This document shows, in pieces, positions 57,528-64,000 of a stretch of 64,000 nt of DNA. The notes beneath the pieces were generated by a model that saw only the letters and a program-made list of their open reading frames with translations, was not told the DNA's origin and did not search any database. The translations under genes were made by a program, and so were the position numbers. Source of the stretch: Rachycentron canadum. Taxonomy: Eukaryota > Chordata > Actinopteri > Carangiformes > Rachycentridae. The stretch spans positions 7,219,706 through 7,283,705 of the forward strand of contig CM076671.1 in the NCBI GenBank assembly GCA_038496675.1, read 5' to 3'. The first letter of the stretch is position 1, and every line of letters starts with the position of its first letter.

Positions 57528-57867
57528 TTTAAAGGTGCTATATGTACATTTTCTCTGCCAGTGAACGTAGCTCCTTGCCAGGTGCAGGAAGTGGCGGTGA
57601 TAATGATCGCTTCCTGTAAACTTCGTCCATTGTTGCGTTTTCAGCACAAGATCTTAGATTACATCCTCTGATTAGCGCTACTTGGCTAGGTTAGCTGGTT
57701 GGCATGCTAAGCTCAGTAGAGGAAAATAAGTGATAGAAACAGAAACAAAACAGCAGTCAACAGCTGTTGGTGAGTAAATGAACTCAAAATGTCTGGTAAA
57801 TAAACATCTGTTAATGCTAATGTTGGCTGTGGAGCAATAGCAAAAGCTGACATATTGTACCTTTAAA
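57528..57867 (+). mobile_element. Complete MITE with AAAGGTGC-type ends
   Basis: The left end tttaaaggtgctatatgtac at 57528 and the right end gacatattgtacctttaaa ending at 57867 are imperfect inverted repeats of about 20 bases, enclosing 340 bases. The interior has gtgcaggaagtggcggtg and ggttagctggttggcatgc, the latter echoing the core of the palindromic repeats at 31.1 and 33.2 kb. No ORF for a transposase. The form agrees with nonautonomous DNA transposons common in teleosts. Confidence 0.78.
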
Positions 57868-57869
57868 GT

Positions 57870-60800
57870 TCCTTTGAGTGTGTTTTCCTGCACCGTACTA
57901 TCTATTAAGGAATATTTTACCAGTGAAAATTTGTTACATTTAATATTTTTTCGTGTGCCATATAGTGTACTGTATAGCACAAGCTCTACTATAATAACAA
58001 TAATAATAAGAATAATGAAATCAGGAAAGCTTATTATTGCAAATGTTAATATTTGCTAGTTCTTGCTCCCAAAATCAGATATTTTGCTGCTTTCTCTGTT
58101 TTATATCATATTATATTCCCCTGTTTTGTCTTCAGTGTTTATCATTTATTGGCTTTTATCAATCAATAATGAATGAAAATGATAATTATTGTCCCTGATT
58201 ATGTAAAATACTTATTTTTTTCTTAATCCAAATTGAATATATTTGAGTTTAGATTAGTTAATCTGTTTTAACAATTTATCAAGTAAAGAAGACCCAGTGG
58301 AATGTGTTGATTATTTAAAATCACAGTAATCTTTAGTTTTGGATATGAAAAGTTCTTTCAGTACATACAGTGTTTCTTTGTATTATTAAAATCATCCACA
58401 AGCATGATTAAAGAACTCATAAGCATGGAAAAATGTTTGCTGCAGCTGTAATTATATTGTGTTTCTCTAACAGCACAGTTAGTGTCATTTATTGCAGATT
58501 ACTAACAGAAAGGGTTTTGTGTCACAGTGTGTGTGCGTGCGGGCATTTTAATGTGTGTGCTTTGGTGCCAATGGCATGATTCAAGTTCACGGAGGCTCAA
58601 TAAATGGCGTGGCAAACTGTGTCAAGCGGCGCGCTCTCAGCGAGTGCATGAGATTGGTTGATAGATAGATTTCACACTCTGGTGGCTCACTCTTCATGTT
58701 GGCTTCACACCAGCTTTGGTGTTTTGTCAGGGAGCATAACAGGTGATTATTCCACTCGACTTACACAGGGAGAGGGGAGGGGGTTTGGAGGGTGGGGAGG
58801 GGGTGGAGGGTTGATGGTGGTGGTGGGGTTACAGTACGGGAGGGAGGGTGACATGTAAAGATGTAGAAAAAGACGTTTTCCCCCTCGCATGCGAGTCTGG
58901 CCATGCTTGTGCACCAAGAACCTCAGAAATGGTTTCCCTTATCAAGAGCTGAGCTATTAGTGAATAAATAATTGATTCATTAACAACTACTTTATACTTT
59001 TCAGATGTGAGTGTTTGATTAAAGATGACTTTCCTCTACTTTCTGAACTTAATAGAGTTTTTGTATTTATTGAAAAGAAAAACCATGCAATTAATTGATA
59101 ATGAAAATTGTGATTGTATTATTTTATTCGTAATTTCAGTAGAGAAAGACAGGAAACCTGGGATTGCAATAAAGTCCAGCGCTGATTTCGAGCCCATGAT
59201 GAAGCCTCATTCAGCTGCCTCCGTGACCTCACTTCCTGTACCGCGGCCTCTGTCGTCTCGCCTTGCCTCTTACCCCCTTTGACCTGCCTGCTCAGTCACT
59301 GCTACAGCCCTCCTGCGCTGAGCTCTGGCCTTGGAGCAATTAGCCAGAGAAGTCTAACCAGCCCATCGGAAAACCTCTCTGACCCCTCTTGGGTTTGACA
59401 GATTACAGGGAGCTGGTGTCCAGCAGTACGAGCGCCTGGCTTTTTTTGAGTGACAGGTGACACAGGGTGCAGTGAGTCGAGGCGTCTTGCAGTGGACTCA
59501 ACTGTGTCATCAGTCCATTCCCCCATCGGGAAGAGGCATGTTAAAGGAAGGCAGAGTGGCTGAACCCCTTATAATTGGCAGCAGATGATAGGTGGACAGC
59601 CACACGCACACACATTTAAAGGTGCATTTACACATGATACTGGGAGAAGGTTGATAGTTACACATGTGTGCAAAGTCCTGGTATGCACGCACACATTGAG
59701 ATTTGAGACCTCCATTACAGCCAGGGACAGACACACAGACACACACACAGAGGATGAATGACAGGGTCAGGCAGCTTTGTGTGCACTTGATGTGGGAAAG
59801 TTGTTTCTTCCAGTTCAGATCCTCCACATAAGGTCGGACTAGACCAGCAGTGAGGAGCTGTTACTCTCCCTGCTCCCTCTGGACTCTCTGTCTGTCTCTC
59901 TCTGCCACTGTCTGAGTCTCTCTCTTGCTCTTATTCTCTGAAACACCTCATGCATGCACTCCCTCCCCCCTTTACCTGTATTTCAAACTCACTCTATCAT
60001 CTCCCCACACACACACTGTACACTATAAATGTATGCTTGCATTGATGTTATTCCATATGCTTCACTGGTGCTCACATTGATTTCGCTCCCTGCTTGACTA
60101 ATGCTAGTGTGCAGAACCAATCAAGTGTGTTGGCTGCGGAGAAGCTCAAGGATAGAGTAGAGCATAGGCATACGAAGCTGCACCTTTAATTTGTGGTTAT
60201 GTTAAATCTGAATGATCAGTGACTGGAATTCAAACAGTTCACTGAATATAATACAAAATAAGACATGAGCCAGGATACAGGATGTCCTGCCGCACAGGCC
60301 GTATAGTTGTACCCAGTCACACCAGATAGTGGCAATGAAAAAAAGTAGAAGTAAAAGTACATCAAGGGAGGTCATGTTCATAGGTGGTTATGGCTGATGC
60401 TGTGAGGAGGAAAGCTGCTTTCATTTGGCAGTTCAGGGTTTATTAAAACTATAAAGTGAGGCAACATTAAAAAAAAAAATCAAAAAAAAGTTGAACCACA
60501 ATCCACTGATTGCAGAAAACACATGCGTTCACAATACTCATGCATTTAGTTTGGAGGTGTTGGCCCAGTCTCCATGTCCCTGCACAGTATCGTCAGTATG
60601 TGTTCGTAAAGCTTCACTCTGTTCTCATCTTTGATATCTACACACATGCAAAGATGCGAGTTAAGGGGAACATTTGCTGTAGTTTGGGTTATTTGACATG
60701 AGATTGTGTGAGGTAGTCATGCATAGTCAGTGTATTACCTGCAGTAAACCAGGATCAACGTGCTGCCAGTTTAGAGAAGCAGCCGGAAGCACTGGCACAA

Positions 60801-62020
60801 AGGCTGTGTGATGTGCTGCTGTGGACGGGGCCAGCAGGAAAAAAAGCAAAAAGAAAAACATGTTTTCAACACTTTTAAAAGATGCCCACAGAAACAGTCC
60901 AATATTCTTTTATCTGTACGCCTCATTGAGAATATTTGCAGCACAGGTAATACACTGACTATATCAAATAACCTCAACTATCACTTTGAATCTGTGTAAA
61001 GGTGCTGAATAAACGGAGCAATGAGATGCTATCAAGTGAAGCTGACGTTATTTTCACATAGATTTTGAAGGAAGGGTTGGTAAGAGTCATGCACATCCCA
61101 AACCACCTCTCAGGAGCTGCACAAAAAGGAAACATCAACCTGCGAAGTGAATGGGAGTCTGCTCTCTGCTGTTGGTGCCACTTAGTTGTGGAAGCTGTCT
61201 GCGAGCCTGAAATGTACAATTCTCCCCAGTTTATTGAATAAAATTGCATTTTGGCAGCATCAGTGCAGTAAGGACACACTTCTCCTCACTGCTCCCCCAT
61301 CTCTCCATTTCCACTCTCAGCCTCTTTCCCCCAGTTGTGTGTCAAACGCTGATGGCTGCCGCAGATGATGGCGTCAGCGCGTGCGTGATAGTCCTTTGCG
61401 AGGCGCGACACAGATCAACTGTGCCGCAGGTCACGCGTTTGCCCCCCCCCCCCAGCCACAAAATAGGACACTTGCCTGCACGCATGCATGTGTAGCGTGG
61501 CACACGTGCAAACGCACAGAGACGTACATGCCTTCAAACACCAGTGGGGAAGCCCTTGTTTATCAGTTTCTCCAGTCCCTGTCAGTGTTGTTACATCTGC
61601 TCACATTGCAGTTCAGTTATGATTTGGCTGTTGCTGTGTCATTCACACATCCATACACAAACACAAACATCTATTGCAAAGGAAATCCTTGGAGGCAAAA
61701 CTCATCACAGCTCCTTAGAATAATGACGTACAGTGTGTTAAGACTCGTGGTGGCAGGTTGCATTTGCTACCTCCACTTTTAAATGGGGAAAAAATATGCT
61801 AGATGTATACATTGACGTGCAAATTTTTTGGCAACAGACAGCTTTCGAAGGGCTGTGAGGGGAAAAAAAAAAAAGAAGAAAAGTGCAGTTGTCAGTGCTT
61901 GAGCTGCGGATGCCTCTGAGTTTGGTCCCACTGGCAGTGTTGTCGACTTTCCTCTACCCTCATCTGCCGAACGCACAGCGTCACCTCAGGGATGCTCTCA
62001 CAAAGAGAGTGCCTAATGAA
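57870..62020. other. Long noncoding stretch
   Basis: No gene seen. It holds AT-rich sequence at 57.9-58.5 kb, a G-quadruplex-like tract at 58768-58830, a CpG-containing strip near 58565-58645, an A run near 60471-60488, a poly(C) run at 61441-61454 and an A run at 61862-61873. The open frames have no recognisable domains. Confidence 0.55.
58768..58830 (+). repeat. G-rich tract, G-quadruplex-like
   Basis: Over about 60 bases there are at least seven runs of three or more G with spacers of one to six bases, as in ggggaggggg, ggagggtggggagggggtgg and ggtggtggtgggg. This exceeds the four-run minimum for an intramolecular quadruplex. It encodes a Gly-rich frame that is not a gene. Confidence 0.8.
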
Positions 62021-62029
62021 TGTGGAAAA

Positions 62030-62180
62030 TGAGAATACCAGTTTGATGAACTCTGTTACTCAATTAGTGCAATTAATTTTCCTGTGGCGCCGCTGAGTAA
62101 AATTGAGGCATGGATGATTGAGCCAATGTTTCGCTATCTTATTTTATTTTTAGGCAACTGGCGGCGTACATACCGTATGC
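62030..62180. promoter_or_regulatory. Candidate conserved noncoding element
   Basis: Includes ctgttactcaattagtgc, aattaattttcctgtggcgc and gattgagccaatgtttcgc, mixing homeodomain, CCAAT-like and CpG words. It is followed by attttatttttag|gcaactgg, an acceptor-like sequence at about 62154 not leading to a recognisable exon. Confidence 0.28.
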
Positions 62181-62184
62181 ATTT

Positions 62185-63025
62185 CCCAATGTGTGTGTGT
62201 ATGTCATAGAGATGGCAAGGTAGAGAGATTTTTTAATTATTATTATTTATTTTTTTATGGGGGTGGTTTTCATTTTGTTTGTGAACAGAAAGACAAATTG
62301 TGTTCCTGCTTGTTCACTGCACAAGACTAGTTTTCACCTTATCTCCCCTAAGCTAATACTATTCACGTCTGATTTAGCCTGAACTGAATTACAAACTCAT
62401 ATGCACTGGAGAGATGTGGAGTCTCTGTGAAAGGCTGATTCACTCTGACATTCTAAAATTGAAGTGATGTGAATGAATGGAATGGAATAAAACCTATTTA
62501 TTATGATCCAAGGAGAATTTGTGTTGAAGAAGATAAAAATAACAGCACCTTCACTGTGTGGGCTTTAGAGTAATGGTTACAGCCTTTGAAAAGTCAGTGC
62601 ATTCATATTCATGGTCAAGGAATCAGCCTGGTATTTTCCTCCATAGCTTACGTTAAAGGAGAATGAAGTGGTCGCCATTAATGCCTTTATCCCACATTTC
62701 TCTCAAAGTGATGCTTCAGGTATCTCATTTAATTGTGCACCTTCTCATGGAATTAGAAATGATTTTTCTTCCAATATGTATCAGACCACATAGTATGAAA
62801 GAAAAGAGTTCCCTTTACTCTCAATTAAATTCAATAATGTACATTGTAGAGAGCTGGCGCACTCCACACATAGCTCTGAAGCTAGTGTGTAAAAGCTAAC
62901 TGAGTCATTTGCCACTACATCTTGTAGAGTTTTATTTTTGCCAATACAATAATTTGCTGGTGTCCCAGATTTATCTGAGATGGCAGCAGACTAGCAATGA
63001 AGACGAGCGCTCAGAACTCAAAACT
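62185..63025. other. Noncoding stretch, nothing recognised
   Basis: AT-rich sequence with a T-rich patch near 62230-62258. A 78-codon plus-strand frame at 62663-62899 has no domain. Confidence 0.6.
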
Positions 63026-63029
63026 ATCA

Positions 63030-63450
63030 CTGAATTCAAGCTATTGTTAAGGGGCTAATTTGATAACCAGTCAGAAAAACGTCACCTAAATGTTAAGTTC
63101 AAAGCAGGGAAATAAGTGTCTTCTTCCGTGTGAATTCTTGCACCACTACTGTTGGTTACTTGCAAACGTAGCATGGCTGCTAAATTTACACTAAATAGCT
63201 ATTATAAAATTAACCAATTTGATAACTTGTAAGTCCATAACCAACTATTGAATGTTAAGTTAAAAGCAGGAAAAGAAATACCTTTGTGTATGCTTGTACC
63301 CCTACTGTCGGTTACTAAGATACTTAGCATGGTGGCTAATTTCAAGGTAACAAGCTATTTTAAAGTTAGTCTATTTGATGTGTAGTAGTAGTAAGTCCAA
63401 TGTATCACCTATCAAATGTCAAGTTAATACAGGGAAATAAATGTCTTATT
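63030..63450 (+). repeat. Tandem repeat, period about 158 bp
   Basis: The anchor tttgata or tttgatg recurs at 63059, 63218 and 63374, giving periods of 159 and 156 bases. Successive units share, in order, aatgttaagtt, aaagcagg, cttg(c/t)acc-c-ctactgt, ggttact, ttagcatgg-ggcta and agctatt. Copies one and two are nearly complete and copy three is cut off after about 75 bases. By eye the copies differ by many substitutions and small indels, so the array is old. It matches no named satellite that I recall. Confidence 0.82.
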
Positions 63451-63467
63451 ATTACCGACAGTGAACC

Positions 63468-63492
63468 CACACACACACACAAACACACACAC
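63468..63492 (+). repeat. Short (CA)n microsatellite
   Basis: CA run with an AAAC interruption, directly right of the 158-bp array. Another CA-rich stretch lies at 63641-63685. Confidence 0.92.
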
Positions 63493-63499
63493 TTTGAGG

Positions 63500-64000
63500 C
63501 GTCAAGCCGCCCTCTCAGACCTGTTACCATGCAACCACGTCAAAGTGCCTGGCATAAGAGGGCCAACAGGCGGGCACCCGGCATGCCCGCAGATGGTTGG
63601 GCGGTCAGAACAGGCTGTGAGAATGGTACCCCCCTCTGTTCACACACACAGACACACACACGAACACGAACACACATGCACAGAGCTGTCGACTGTTGTT
63701 TGTGTGCTAACAGCCAGGCAAGCTCAACTCCCACTCTCTCGCTCTCCGACAGGCTAATTATTGTGACTCGTGTTGTAGCTGTTGGAAGACGTTGTTCTCT
63801 GGTCACTGAGTTGTTCCACAGGTACAACATCGGATGTCAGGTTGTCTCATTATGGCCTTTTTTTTCCCCCCACAAGGTACCTATCATTGGACAGGATTTC
63901 ATATTAATTAATTGAAAGTATACTCCACACGGAGAGAGTTAAAGAAAGACATTTCTACATCTCGACTATCACAAATTACCGAACCCCCTTGTGAGACATC
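63500..64000. other. Noncoding stretch at the window end
   Basis: Contains a CA-rich stretch at 63641-63685 and a short T/C run near 63859-63871. A 171-codon plus-strand frame (63400-63915) begins in the tandem array and runs through the CA repeats, with no recognisable domain, so I do not call it a gene. Confidence 0.6.

Noticed and set aside
59614..60190. Possible MITE bounded by ttaaaggtgca and tgcaccttta
   Set aside because: The match is only about 11 bases at each end, the interior is CA-rich unique sequence with no resemblance to the known family, and random pairs of this word are likely in this genome.
63400..63915. 171-codon open frame
   Set aside because: Starts in the tandem array and runs through CA repeats; it is a repeat translation plus unrelated sequence.
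1..64000. tRNA, small nuclear RNA, known microRNA genes, CRISPR arrays or bacterial-type operons
   Set aside because: No tRNA A/B-box pairs, snRNA-like words, recognised microRNA sequences or spaced direct repeats were seen on reading; the DNA is eukaryotic intergenic or intronic in character.

Overview
This window looks like noncoding nuclear DNA from a ray-finned (percomorph-type) fish. It has very dense (CA)n/(TG)n microsatellites, long A and T homopolymers, and no bacterial-style gene packing. It carries degenerate copies of short interspersed elements that I recognise as common in teleost genomes: the 'gctaagctaagctaacc' palindromic family, AAAGGTCC- and AAAGGTGC-ended MITEs, the 'gtggaagaattcagat' family and a SINE/L2-type tail. 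The species cannot be named from the sequence alone.

I found no protein-coding exon that I can defend. The open frames present are short, many are translations of CA/TG repeats (His-Thr or Cys-Val runs), and none matches a host gene family I know. The only recognisable protein-coding ancestry is a broken Penelope-like retroelement at about 53.76-54.15 kb on the minus strand. It has the C-terminal part of the reverse transcriptase followed by a decayed GIY-YIG nuclease motif, spread over three reading frames.

Layout: 1.3-4.1 kb is a cluster of long (TG)n/(CA)n arrays. 4.1-8.2 kb is unremarkable AT-rich DNA. 8.2-8.6 kb is CpG-rich and looks regulatory. 9.3-14 kb mixes microsatellites with blocks rich in homeodomain-type TAATTA cores and octamer-like words. 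14-24 kb is mostly featureless apart from a TCCA-rich minisatellite at 17.2 kb. 24.3-30 kb has several candidate conserved noncoding blocks. 31.1 and 33.2 kb hold copies of the palindromic fish repeat. 36.8-37.1 kb is a complete MITE. 40.6-41.35 kb is the best candidate regulatory pair. 51.1 kb has a textbook-like recursive splice site (long pyrimidine tract, then TTTAG|GTAAGC) just upstream of a candidate regulatory block. 53.8 kb is the Penelope-like relic, 57.5-57.9 kb a second complete MITE, and 63.03-63.45 kb a tandem array with a period near 158 bp.

Taken together, the window reads as a long intron or gene desert near a developmentally or neuronally regulated gene. If the recursive splice site is real, a long gene is transcribed left to right through it. 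That context is inference: no exon of such a gene is visible. The regulatory-block calls rest on base composition and motif content only, because no alignment to other fish was possible. I do not see evidence of an undescribed multi-gene system. The best leads are the recursive splice site, the Penelope relic, the head-to-head palindrome at 33.2 kb and the 158-bp array.
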